From: CAIYRG01 sp964446945
GTDB lineage: Bacteria; Pseudomonadota; Alphaproteobacteria; Micropepsales; Micropepsaceae
Length of the DNA stretch: 64,000 nucleotides
Direction: 5' to 3'
Assembly: GCA_964446945.1 (NCBI GenBank)
Contig: CAYUQO010000001.1
Location: 397,872 to 461,871 of the forward strand
Shown here: piece by piece, positions 1 to 8,077 of the stretch
Position numbering within the stretch: position 1 is the stretch's first letter
Layout of the letters: every line of letters starts with the position of its first letter
Notes under the pieces: generated by a model
Seen by the model: only the letters and a program-made list of their open reading frames with translations
Told to the model about the DNA's origin: nothing
Database searches by the model: none
Made by a program: the position numbers and the translations under genes

Positions 1-685
1 GTGAGAGGCGGGCGCAGGGGAATGCGCCTTCGGCACGCCGGGCGTTCAGTTCGTTATTCAAACACTCAACCATTTCGTGCCGGGCGGCGTTGATCGCGCT
101 CCCTTCCTCGGCCATGGTTTTCTCGAGCGCATCGAGCCACGGACCGCGCCGGGTCCCTTCGCGCAGGAGGCGCAGGCGGTCGCTCATCGCGCGTTCGTAG
201 CGCGCCGATTTTCGCGCATGGCTCGGCACCAGCGCGAATACAAGCCGGTCAAGAAAACGCCGCCGCATTTGCGCGCCTTCAAGGAACAGCCGGTCCATCG
301 CCGGTGTCAGCCACAGGATCGGGACCAGTTCGGCCACTTCCGCGGCATCGGCCGGCGCACCATTGAGGTGAAATACCCGCCGCGGTTGTCCGCTTGCATT
401 TGCCACGCAGCCGGTTCCGATCTGCCACTCACCCTCGGCAGAACGCGAGACTGTGGCCGCGACGCTCCAATCGGCGGATTGTTCGCCGCTCGCGGATTTG
501 CGCGGAATGGCTGCGAGTTTGGCGCCCCGAAGCCCACGTCCGGGCGATAGCAGCGAAACCGCTTCGAGCAGATTGGTTTTGCCGATGCCATTGCCGCCAT
601 ACAGCACCACCAGCCGGGCATGGGCGCGAAGCTCGCTTTGCGCATAGGAACGAAAGTCCTGCAGCACGATGCGCGTTGCCGCCAA
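1..685 (-). CDS. recF: DNA replication and repair protein RecF, C-terminus cut by window edge
   Basis: RecF is an SMC-like ATPase that loads RecA at single-stranded gaps behind stalled forks. The minus frame reads VLQDFRSYAQ, then the Walker A region VVLYGGNGIGKTNLLEAVSL, then SPGRGLRGAKLA, all diagnostic of RecF; the frame stays open to base 1, so the signature and Walker B end lies outside the window. The start is uncertain: a TTG at 685 gives the family-typical short lead (about 8 residues before QDF), while an in-frame GTG at 727 would add 14 residues. Neither has a strong ribosome binding site. It follows dnaN in the same direction, as in the classical dnaA-dnaN-recF cluster. Confidence 0.93.
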   Translation of the reverse strand, partial: MAATRIVLQDFRSYAQSELRAHARLVVLYGGNGIGKTNLLEAVSLLSPGRGLRGAKLAAIPRKSASGEQSADWSVAATVSRSAEGEWQIGTGCVANASGQPRRVFHLNGAPADAAEVAELVPILWLTPAMDRLFLEGAQMRRRFLDRLVFALVPSHARKSARYERAMSDRLRLLREGTRRGPWLDALEKTMAEEGSAINAARHEMVECLNNELNARRAEGAFPCARLS

Positions 686-814
686 TGCACATCCCGGCTT
701 TTGCCACGCGGAAGCAGCTTCGGCCACGCAGGGGGGTGCGCCCGTAATTCCGGCGGCTTCGCGCAAATCGGCGAATGGCGAAGACAAAGTCGCGTGTCCC
801 AAACGTATGCTTTC

Positions 815-1936
815 CTAAACCCGCATTGGCATCAGGACATAGAGCGTGCGCTTGTCCTCGGTATCCTCAATGAGGGTTGGCGAACCGGCATCGGCGAGGA
901 GAAAACGCACGTCCTTGCCGGTGATTTGGCCGGTGATATCCAGCAGATAGCGAGAGTTGAACCCGATCTCAATGGGCCCGGCATTGTAGTTAGCGCCGAT
1001 TTCTTCGCTCGCCGTCCCCGACTCCGGATTGACCACCGACAGCAGCACCTTGTCGCTGTCAAGATTGAGCTTCACCGCGCGGGTCTTCTCCTGTGAGATC
1101 GTCGAAACCCGGTCCACCGCCTGGGCAAAATCCTTCGCATCCATGGTCAGGACCTTGTCGTTGGCAGTCGGAATCACGCGCTGGTAATCCGGGAATGTGC
1201 CGTCGATCAGTTTGGAAGTGAGTTCGACCGATGCAAAGCTGAATTGCACCTTATTGTCCGACAGTCCGATTTCGATCGCGCCATCGGCGTCGTCCAGCAA
1301 CCGGCGCAATTCCGAAACCGTCTTGCGCGGAATGATGATGCCGGGAATCTCCTGGGCGCCTTCCGGAAGCTCCAGTTCAAAGCGCGCAAGCCGGTGTCCG
1401 TCGGTTGCCACCGCCTTGAGGCTTTCCTCGCTGCCCTGCTTTGCCGCGTGGATATAGATGCCGTTCAGGTAAAACCGCGTCTCCTCGCTGGATATCGCGA
1501 AGCGGGTCTTCTCAATCAGGCTCACGAGATCCGCGGCGGTCAGCCGGAAGCGGTAGGGCAAATTGCCTGCGGCCATTTGCGGGAAATCTTCATGCGGAAG
1601 GCACGATAGTTCGAAGCGGATATTCCCGGCCGAAACCGACAGTCTTCCGCTGTCCCCTCCGATCGTCTCTGCCTGGACCTGTGAGCCGTCCGGCATCTTG
1701 CGCACAATGTCATACAGCATGTGTGCGGGAGCAGTGGTGCTGCCCGTCCGGATGACGTCGCCATGCAGCGCTTCGACGATCTGGATGTCCAGATCGGTCG
1801 CCGTCAGGCGCAACCCGCCCTTGGCGGCTTCGATCAGGACATTGGACAGGATGGGGATAGTGTTGCGGCGCTCAACCACACTCTGCACATGGCCCAGAGC
1901 CTTGAGGAAAGCGCTTCGTTCGACATTGATTTTCAT
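815..1936 (-). CDS. dnaN: DNA polymerase III subunit beta (sliding clamp)
   Basis: This is the ring-shaped processivity clamp that tethers DNA polymerase III to DNA. The 373-residue product has the usual length and three-domain clamp pattern: MKINVERSAFLKALGHVQSV at the start, the ATDLDIQI strand of domain I, AVATDGHRLA in domain II and the C-terminal LMPM(R) ending that lines the partner-binding pocket. I chose the ATG at 1936 because MKI(N) is the conserved N-terminus; a longer frame from 1954 adds six residues that do not resemble the family. It lies between dnaA and recF on the same strand. A short GC hairpin followed by T residues lies in its leader. Confidence 0.97.
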   Translation of the reverse strand: MKINVERSAFLKALGHVQSVVERRNTIPILSNVLIEAAKGGLRLTATDLDIQIVEALHGDVIRTGSTTAPAHMLYDIVRKMPDGSQVQAETIGGDSGRLSVSAGNIRFELSCLPHEDFPQMAAGNLPYRFRLTAADLVSLIEKTRFAISSEETRFYLNGIYIHAAKQGSEESLKAVATDGHRLARFELELPEGAQEIPGIIIPRKTVSELRRLLDDADGAIEIGLSDNKVQFSFASVELTSKLIDGTFPDYQRVIPTANDKVLTMDAKDFAQAVDRVSTISQEKTRAVKLNLDSDKVLLSVVNPESGTASEEIGANYNAGPIEIGFNSRYLLDITGQITGKDVRFLLADAGSPTLIEDTEDKRTLYVLMPMRV

Positions 1937-1974
1937 GCAGTTGGGATCCGGCAAAGCATCAAAAAACGGCTATG

Positions 1975-1993
1975 AAAAACGCGCCTCTGGCGC
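1975..1993 (-). terminator. Possible weak terminator or attenuator between dnaA and dnaN
   Basis: Read on the minus strand this is a 5-bp GCGCC/GGCGC stem with an AGA loop, then G and five T residues. It lies after the dnaA stop and about 40 bases before the dnaN start, so it could reduce dnaA read-through into dnaN. The stem is short; two longer T-less dyads lie nearby at about 2045-2100. Confidence 0.35.
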
Positions 1994-2114
1994 CGAAAAA
2001 ATCACGCGGTCCGCAGGCGATTCTTCAGCCTCAACAATAGCCGTTATTCGCTCCGCAAGCGAATCGCGCGCCCGGAATTTCCGGGCATTTTTGCAGCTTT
2101 ATAAGCGTTCCGAT

Positions 2115-3563
2115 CTATGCGTGGCCGGGGTGTCCCAGGACCTTGCGCAGGAATTCGACTTCCTGCTGGAAAACCGGATCGCTTTTGCACAATTCCTCGA
2201 TCCTGCGGCAGGCGTGCAGCACCGTTGTGTGGTCGCGTCCGCCAAATCGCCGGCCGATATCGGGCAGCGAACGGGACGTCAGTTCGCGCGCCAGGAACAT
2301 CGCCACCTGCCGTGGCCGTGCCACGCTGCGTGCCCGCCGCGACGAGTGCAATTCGCGCAGCTCGAGCTTGTAGTATTCGGCAGTCTTGCGCTGAATCTCC
2401 TCAATCGTGGTGCGCCGCTCCGATGCCGCGCTTCGGCTCCCGATGGCCTCTTCGGCGATTTCCGGCGTGACGGCTTTGCCGGTCAGGTCGGCGTAAGTCG
2501 CGAGCTTGAGCAGCACGCCCAGGAGTTCGCGCGGCGCCGCGTTCACCTCGCCGGCAAGATGCTGGAGCACGCTGTCCGGCAGCCTAGCGCGGGGCAGCTT
2601 GCGTTCGATTTCGGCCGACTTGCCGCGCAAAATCGCCAGTCGCGTCGGCACATCGGGCTTGTCGATCGCGATCACAACTGCGCCCTTCAGCCGCGAGCGC
2701 ACATCTTCGGTCAGTCCGTCGAGGCTCGCAGGCGGACGATCTGCCGCAATAACGACTTTGCGCTTTAGCTCGGTGAAGGCGTTCACCGTGTGCAGCAGTT
2801 CGCTCACCGTCGTGCGCCCGCAAATATGCTGAAGATCGTCGATCAGAAGGATGTCCGCCGCGCGCAGTTCTTCCTTGAAGGCCAGCGTCTCCTGGTTGCG
2901 CAGTGCCGCCAGAAAGCGGCGCATGAAATCTTCGGCGCGCAGAAACAATACGCGCGACCTGTGCCGCTCCCGCACTTCCAGCGCAATGGCATTCAAGAGA
3001 TGCGTTTTGCCGTAACCGAAGCCGCCATGGACGAACAGCAGTCCGAAATTGCTGTCGCCGTTCTCGGCGATCCGTTGGGCCGCCTTGCAGGCAAACTCGT
3101 TGCACTGACCGACCACGAAACTGGCAAAGCTTTGCGCCGGATCCGGAACCCGGTCCCAGATGCCCTGGAGCGAAGCACCGGGCGGTTTGGCCGGGCCGGC
3201 ATAGTCGTTCCGGGACGGGAGATGCACAGGAGCAACCGAAACCGCCGGCGCGCGGGTGGTCAGGGACCGGCCGTCGCTTGCCGCAATGACAATCTCCACG
3301 GCGCACGCGTTCGACAGCACGGCCGAGAAGGCCTTTTCAATCCGTTCGCCGTGATGAGACGCGGTATAGTCGCGCACCAGCCTGCTCGGCGATGAGAGCC
3401 GCACCGTGCCATCGGCTGCGGCAATCATGGACAGCGGCGCGATCCAGGTGTCGAACACCCCCTGACCAAGTTCGAGCCGCAACCGGTCCCTGACCGCGAT
3501 CCATGCATCGGCCCATGATGGCTCCGGCGCATGCTGCTGTACCGACATTCCCATAATTCCCAA
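2115..3563 (-). CDS. dnaA: Chromosomal replication initiator protein DnaA
   Basis: DnaA binds origin boxes and opens DNA for helicase loading. Domain I is visible at residues about 16-80 (WADAWIAVRDRLRLELGQ...FDTWI), a linker to about 130, then the AAA+ domain with Walker A GGFGYGKTHLLNA (Lys about 186) and Walker B LLIDDLQHI. The C-terminal DNA-binding domain carries the signature GGRDHTTVLHACRRIE. The length (482) is normal. The AAA+ core is less canonical than usual: the Walker A variable positions are F and Y, the residues after Walker B read CGRTT, and the sensor II helix reads APRELLGVLLKL. In-frame ATGs at 3554 and 3548 are alternative starts. Confidence 0.95.
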   Translation of the reverse strand: MGIMGMSVQQHAPEPSWADAWIAVRDRLRLELGQGVFDTWIAPLSMIAAADGTVRLSSPSRLVRDYTASHHGERIEKAFSAVLSNACAVEIVIAASDGRSLTTRAPAVSVAPVHLPSRNDYAGPAKPPGASLQGIWDRVPDPAQSFASFVVGQCNEFACKAAQRIAENGDSNFGLLFVHGGFGYGKTHLLNAIALEVRERHRSRVLFLRAEDFMRRFLAALRNQETLAFKEELRAADILLIDDLQHICGRTTVSELLHTVNAFTELKRKVVIAADRPPASLDGLTEDVRSRLKGAVVIAIDKPDVPTRLAILRGKSAEIERKLPRARLPDSVLQHLAGEVNAAPRELLGVLLKLATYADLTGKAVTPEIAEEAIGSRSAASERRTTIEEIQRKTAEYYKLELRELHSSRRARSVARPRQVAMFLARELTSRSLPDIGRRFGGRDHTTVLHACRRIEELCKSDPVFQQEVEFLRKVLGHPGHA

Positions 3564-3617
3564 CGCCCCTCCGGAATTCTCCGGCTCCCTGATCTATTGT
3601 GCGAAATCCTGACGCGG

Positions 3618-4088
3618 TTAACTCTGAACCCAAGGCAGTCCGGAAGCCTTCCAGCCGCCGCCGCTCCCCCGATGGCGGTCGTGGTCCAAACCTCCTTCGA
3701 ACCCGTCCGCAATATTGAAACATGGTCCATAACCGGCTTTGGTCAGCGCGATTGCCGCTGCTCGCGAACGCGCGCCGGAACGGCAAAGAAAAAACAGCGC
3801 TGCGCCGGGCCGATAGGAGGTCTGCTTCAGCCCCTCCGTCACCTGCTCGACGAATTCTGGATTGGGCGCGGAAGGGAAGTGCTGCCATTCGCAGAACAGC
3901 GCTTCACGCCCGAGTTCAGACAAATCGGGGACTCCGACGAAATTCCATTCGGCAATCGTTCGGACGTCGATGAGTTGGGCGGAGCCGTCACTGGACATGC
4001 GCTTCCAACTTTCCTGGGGCGAAAGATCGCCGGCATATCCGGCTTCCGAAGAAACCGCTTCGCTCCGCTGCCGCCCCGTCATCACCAT
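3618..4088 (-). CDS. Rhodanese-like sulfurtransferase domain protein
   Basis: This is a single-domain rhodanese of 156 residues. The first CH2 motif is seen as QLIDVRTIAEWNFVGVPDL, and the active loop is FLCRSGARSRAAA, with the persulfide-forming Cys followed by the Arg/Ser-rich pocket typical of small sulfur-transfer domains. There is no signal peptide, so it is probably cytoplasmic. Rhodaneses of this kind move sulfane sulfur to protein or small-molecule acceptors; the partner cannot be told here. It ends about 55 bases upstream of dnaA on the same strand and its 5' side faces the non-coding candidate origin region, so its promoter may lie there and could also feed dnaA. Confidence 0.85.
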   Translation of the reverse strand: MVMTGRQRSEAVSSEAGYAGDLSPQESWKRMSSDGSAQLIDVRTIAEWNFVGVPDLSELGREALFCEWQHFPSAPNPEFVEQVTEGLKQTSYRPGAALFFLCRSGARSRAAAIALTKAGYGPCFNIADGFEGGLDHDRHRGSGGGWKASGLPWVQS

Positions 4089-4708
4089 TCCTCGTCAAAG
4101 GCAAAAGCCGCCCGTGGGCGCCAAAGCACCCCAAAGTAAACATCTGTAGCTGGATTGGAGTTTTACTTAACGGTTACTTGTTACGGGACCGTAATAGCCG
4201 TCGTATGTTGAGCAATTGCCCGTGCTGACTGCCATCGCGTATCGGATCATGTTTGTCGCCCCGCCGTTGGAAGCCAATCTATACGCACGCGCTTTGACGG
4301 TGCAAGTGCCAAAATTTTTCCCTCAAGGGCTTGCATGCGGTTTCGGCAAAAGTGTGAAAACACGCGGAAATACCGGCACTTGCCGTATACGGATGGTGCC
4401 TGTGGGAGTGTACGGATTTTTGGACGCGTGGGGATTCAGGGGCTTAGACGGTGAAACCGGAACCGGGGAACCGGAAATCCGAAACATCCGTGACACTTTG
4501 ATGAACTTCACTCAGTTTACTGACAAACCGAAATGTTCCCGCTTTATTCGCGTGTGACAGTTTTGCACACAGGAAAGATTCGCGTGATCGGGAACGGAGG
4601 TGGCTCCCCCGCAATGTCCGCGCTGAAGATGCTCGTGGATCGCGCTTTAAACGCGGCCGGATTGAAGGAACTGACGGTGCGGCCCGGGCACGGCCGGGCA
4701 CCCGCGGA
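4089..4708. other. Non-coding interval between the rhodanese gene and rpsT, candidate oriC and promoter region
   Basis: This 620-base stretch has no convincing gene; one weak open frame (4216-4557) has no family features. It holds a full match to the relaxed DnaA box TTWTNCACA (TTTTGCACA at 4561-4569), an 8-of-9 match on the other strand (4353-4361), two GANTC sites (4433-4437 and 4577-4581) and short A/T runs. A further TGTGGATAA lies at 4771-4779 inside rpsT. The position beside dnaA and rpsT is compatible with a replication origin or the dnaA control region. Box number and strength are modest. Confidence 0.4.
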
Positions 4709-4975
4709 TCAGGGTTTGAGCTTCTTCAGCCGTGCGGCGAGGCGTGAAACTTTTCGCGCGCCGGTATTCTTGTGGATAACCCCTTTGGTCACGCCGCGCA
4801 TGATCTGCGGCTCGGCAACCTTAAGCGCCGCGGCAGCAGCTTCGCGGTTCCCCGCCGACAACGCCTCTTCAACCTTGCGCACGGCGGTCCGAATTTGGCT
4901 TTTCCGGTTCTTGTTGATGGCGGTCCGCCTGCTGGTCTTGCGAACGCGCTTTTCGGCCGAAACATGGCTGGGCAT
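4709..4975 (-). CDS. rpsT: 30S ribosomal protein S20
   Basis: S20 binds 16S rRNA early in small-subunit assembly. The 88-residue product has the expected length and highly basic composition, starting MPSHVSAEKRVRKTSRR and containing INKNRKSQIRTAVRKVEEAL and the conserved KGVIHKNTGARKVSRL. I chose the ATG at 4975 because M-P/A-x-H/N is the conserved start; the frame extends upstream to 5017 with unrelated sequence. The codons of the GVIHKN segment produce a perfect TTATCCACA word. An rpsT next to dnaA and an enoyl-CoA hydratase is a common alphaproteobacterial arrangement. A GC-rich dyad without a T tract follows the stop. Confidence 0.96.
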   Translation of the reverse strand: MPSHVSAEKRVRKTSRRTAINKNRKSQIRTAVRKVEEALSAGNREAAAAALKVAEPQIMRGVTKGVIHKNTGARKVSRLAARLKKLKP

Positions 4976-5059
4976 GGCTGAACTCTGGGTTGGAAGGCTA
5001 AGATCGCGCGGAGCCATAAATGAATTCGGCTCCGGCGTCCAGCGAACAGCGGGAGAAGC

Positions 5060-5839
5060 CTAGTCGCGGTCGAACAGGGGTTTGCGCTTTTCGACGAACG
5101 CCGCCATGCCTTCCTTCTGCTCGGCCGTCGCAAAGAGAGCGTGAAACAGCCGCCGCTCAAACCGGATTCCCTGCGACAGTGTCGTTTCCGAGGCCGCATT
5201 GATGCTTTCTTTTACCATCAGAAGCGCGGGCAGGGCCTGGCTGGCGATCCGGTCGGCGCTCGCCTTTGCTTCCTGCCCAAGCTGCGCCACAGGCACCACG
5301 CGCGCCACGAGGCCGGAGCGCTCGGCTTCCGCTGCATCCATCATCCGCCCCGTAAGGCACATCTCCATCGCCTTGGCCTTGCCGATGGCGCGCGTCAGCC
5401 TTTGGGTTCCGCCAGCGCCCGGGCCGATTCCCAGATTGATTTCCGGCTGACCGAATTTCGCGTTGTCCGCCGCGATGATGAAGTCGCACATCATCGCCAG
5501 CTCGCATCCGCCGCCGAGCGCAAATCCCGCAACGGCCGCGATGACCGGCTTGCGGGCGCTGGAAACCCGTTCCCAATTCCGCGTCACAAAATCTTCGCGA
5601 TAGACCTCGGAGAAGCTCTTATGCGCCATTTCCTTGATATCGGCGCCCGCCGCAAAGGCCTTTTCCGATCCGGTGATGATCATGCAGCGCAATCGGCTGT
5701 CGGCCTCGTACCCGTCCACAGCGTTCGAAACTTCGTCCATCAATTCTGAATTCAGCGCGTTCAGCGCATTCGGACGGTTCAGCGTGATGGTAACAACCGC
5801 GCCTTCGGTCTTGACCAGAATGTTCCGGTATTCCGTCAT
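5060..5839 (-). CDS. Enoyl-CoA hydratase / crotonase family protein
   Basis: It probably hydrates 2-trans-enoyl-CoA to 3-hydroxyacyl-CoA in fatty-acid beta-oxidation. The 259 residues have the crotonase fold signatures: TLNRPNALNALNSELMDE, the oxyanion-hole segment KAFAAGADIKEM, PVIAAVAGFALGGGCELAMM containing the first catalytic Glu, and FGQPEINLGIGPGAGGTQRL containing the second. Both acid residues are present, so hydratase activity is likely. The C-terminal helix (FHALFATAEQKEGMAAFVEKRKP) is also standard. It is transcribed toward rpsT, 84 bases away. The substrate chain length is not evident. Confidence 0.93.
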   Translation of the reverse strand: MTEYRNILVKTEGAVVTITLNRPNALNALNSELMDEVSNAVDGYEADSRLRCMIITGSEKAFAAGADIKEMAHKSFSEVYREDFVTRNWERVSSARKPVIAAVAGFALGGGCELAMMCDFIIAADNAKFGQPEINLGIGPGAGGTQRLTRAIGKAKAMEMCLTGRMMDAAEAERSGLVARVVPVAQLGQEAKASADRIASQALPALLMVKESINAASETTLSQGIRFERRLFHALFATAEQKEGMAAFVEKRKPLFDRD

Positions 5840-5978
5840 GATTTCGCATCTCCGCAGCGATCCGCATGTCCGTAACAGATACTATGCCGCTACGCCCATG
5901 GTGTAGCCTCCACGCCATTGGGCGGCCGCGGGTGGCTGAATACTTCCGGGGGACCTGAGTTTTGTCTAAAAACAGAGC

Positions 5979-6848
5979 ATGAATTTCCGGCTCTGCATTT
6001 TCGCCGCATTACCGTTGCTGGTTGCGCCGGTCGCGCACGGCGCTGCACCCACTATTCCGGATTTTTCCGGGGTCTGGGGGCGCACCTCGGTCGATTATGA
6101 GCCTCCACCGTCCGGACCCGGGCCGGTGATGAACAAGACCCGCACCTTTTATATGCGCATCGGCGACGACACCAATCCCATTCTGAGACCCTTCGCAGCC
6201 GAAAAAGTCCGCGAGGCCGCAGCGGTTTCGCGGACAGGCGTGAATTTTCCCACTCCGTCGAATCAATGCACGCCGTGGTCGGCGCCTTACGCATGGCGGG
6301 CGCTGGAAATGCAGATGCTGCAGCAGAAGGATCAAGTGATCATTGTGTATGTCGGCGATCAGCAGATTCGCCACATCCGGCTCAACAGCCGCCATCCCGT
6401 GCGCGTTGTCCCAACCTATATGGGCGATTCTGTCGGGCGCTATGAGGGCGATACTCTGGTAATCGACACCGTCGGCATCAAGCCGGGGCCGCATGCGATG
6501 ATCGACAATTACGGTACGCCGTTCAGCGAAAGGCTGCATCTCGTCGAACGCATTCGCCTCATCAACGGGCAGGTGGCCAACCGCGCCGCCGAACAGGCCG
6601 AACGCGACAGCGGCCGTGTCGAAGTCGAAATGGGCGGCGCCAGTATCGATCCCGGTTATCAGGGGCCGGGACTGCAGATTGTGTTCAGTGTCGATGATCC
6701 TGCGGTATTTACCACGCCGTGGTCGGCACAGGTCACATACCGCCGATCCGCGGGTCCGTGGGAAGAGCGCGTTTGCGCCGACAATCCTCATAACTATAGC
6801 ACCGGCGCCGATGTGCCCGTGCCGCAAGCGGCCACTCCCGATTTCTGA
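5979..6848 (+). CDS. Secreted protein of unknown function, 'DFSG-W' family, copy 1
   Basis: The first 22 residues are a Sec signal peptide (MNFRLCIFAALPLLVAPVAH-GA). The mature part opens with IPDFSGVWGR, continues with RHIRLNSRHP and the block MGDSVGRYEGDTLVIDTVGI, then RLHLVERIRL. I recognise this as a family of periplasmic proteins abundant in acidobacteria and some alphaproteobacteria, of no known function. A paralogue sharing the same blocks lies at 20160-21074. The stop overlaps the start of the CoA-transferase gene (ATG inside the last codons), so the two are translationally linked. The binding site before the ATG is weak. Confidence 0.8.
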   Translation: MNFRLCIFAALPLLVAPVAHGAAPTIPDFSGVWGRTSVDYEPPPSGPGPVMNKTRTFYMRIGDDTNPILRPFAAEKVREAAAVSRTGVNFPTPSNQCTPWSAPYAWRALEMQMLQQKDQVIIVYVGDQQIRHIRLNSRHPVRVVPTYMGDSVGRYEGDTLVIDTVGIKPGPHAMIDNYGTPFSERLHLVERIRLINGQVANRAAEQAERDSGRVEVEMGGASIDPGYQGPGLQIVFSVDDPAVFTTPWSAQVTYRRSAGPWEERVCADNPHNYSTGADVPVPQAATPDF

Positions 6849-8077
6849 TGGCGGGAGCACATTCAGACTCGCCGCCGATACATTTCTCGCCCCAAGCTGC
6901 CGGGCCACTGAACGGCGTGAAGGTGCTCGATCTCTCCCGGTTGGTCGCCGGCAATATGTTATCGCTGCAACTTGCCGACTTCGGCGCCGACGTCACCAAA
7001 GTCGAACCACCGGAAGGTGACTCTCTGCGCGCCTGGCGCGATGGCGGTGAGGCCCTGTTCTGGAAAACCTACAGCCGGAACAAACGCTCGATCGTGCTCA
7101 ATCTGCGGCAGGAGAAGGCACGCGCCGCGCTGTGGCGGCTGATCGCAGAAGCTGACGTCTTCATCGAGAACTATCGTCCGGGCACGCTGGAGAAGATGGG
7201 CTTTGGCCCCGATCTCCTGTTGGCCCGCAATCCGCGGCTGGTCGTGCTGCGTGTTTCCGGTTATGGGCAGACGGGTCCTTACGCGCAGCTGCCGGGCTTC
7301 GGCACTCTGGTCGAAGCGATGAGCGGGCTCGCAGCCCGAAGCGGCTTTCCGGATCGCGAGCCTCTGCTGCCGCCGCTGGCTCTGGCCGATATGATTGCCG
7401 GGCTCTCCGGCGCGATGGCGGCCGTCACGGCGTTGTTCGCGCGCGAACATGGCGCGGGCGGGCAGGTGATCGATCTCTCGCTGCTCGAACCGCTGGTGTC
7501 GATCCTCGGACCTGAAGCTGCGATTTACCGGCGCACAGGGCAGGTGCGGCAGCGTTCCGGCAACGGCATCAGCATTTCCGCGCCGCGAAATATCTACCGT
7601 TGTGCGGACGGCAAATACGCGGCGCTGTCCGGCTCAACCGCCGCGACCGCGCGGCGGATTTTCGAAACCGTCGGCCGCGCCGACATGGTCAATGATCCGC
7701 GCTTTGCCAGCAACGACGCGCGCGTGAAGAACCGTGCTGTGATCGATGAGATCATCGGCGGCTGGTTCGCCACGCGCAATCGCGCCGAGGCCCTTGCTGA
7801 AATGCAGGCCGCCGGCGTGACGGCCGGGCCGGTCTATGATGTGGCCGATGGCCTGGCCGATCCGCACTTCCGGGCCCGCGCGGTTTTCGTCGACGTGGAA
7901 GATCCCGAACTTGGAGCCATTCCCATGCCCAACATCGTGCCCCGTCTTTCCGCGACGCCGGGCGTATGGCGCCGGCCCGCGCCTGCGCTCGGCGAGCACA
8001 CGAATGAAGTGCTTGGCGAGGCCGGGTTCACCGCGGATGAGATCGCCGCACTGCGCAAGGAAGGTGCCTGCGCATGA
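6848..8077 (+). CDS. CaiB/BaiF family class III CoA-transferase
   Basis: Class III CoA-transferases move CoA between carboxylic acids through an aspartyl-CoA intermediate. The 409-residue length is typical. Visible family blocks are VKVLDLSRLVAGNMLSLQLA, the GADVTKVEPPEGDSLR nucleotide segment, FIENYRPGTLEKMGFG, RVSGYGQTGPYAQLPGF and PLALADMIAGLSGAMAAVTA, whose Asp matches the catalytic residue of formyl-CoA transferase. The C-terminal APALGEHTNEVLGEAGF is also standard. It overlaps both neighbours by 4 bases or less, so it belongs to a cassette with the upstream secreted protein and the downstream fatty-acid transporter, suggesting activation of an imported short-chain acid. The acid itself is unknown. 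Confidence 0.92.
   Translation: MAGAHSDSPPIHFSPQAAGPLNGVKVLDLSRLVAGNMLSLQLADFGADVTKVEPPEGDSLRAWRDGGEALFWKTYSRNKRSIVLNLRQEKARAALWRLIAEADVFIENYRPGTLEKMGFGPDLLLARNPRLVVLRVSGYGQTGPYAQLPGFGTLVEAMSGLAARSGFPDREPLLPPLALADMIAGLSGAMAAVTALFAREHGAGGQVIDLSLLEPLVSILGPEAAIYRRTGQVRQRSGNGISISAPRNIYRCADGKYAALSGSTAATARRIFETVGRADMVNDPRFASNDARVKNRAVIDEIIGGWFATRNRAEALAEMQAAGVTAGPVYDVADGLADPHFRARAVFVDVEDPELGAIPMPNIVPRLSATPGVWRRPAPALGEHTNEVLGEAGFTADEIAALRKEGACA

Noticed and set aside
2079..2095. Perfect GCCCGGAA/TTCCGGGC hairpin after dnaA as a terminator
   Set aside because: On the dnaA strand it has no following T residues; the T run is on the opposite strand, where no gene ends.
4216..4557. Open frame of 113 codons in the dnaA-rpsT gap
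   Set aside because: No family resemblance, no good ribosome binding site, and it covers the DnaA-box-like and GANTC sites.
4771..4779. Perfect DnaA box taken alone as proof of oriC
   Set aside because: It lies in codons for the conserved GVIHKN segment of S20, so it could be there for protein reasons; it counts only as supporting context.
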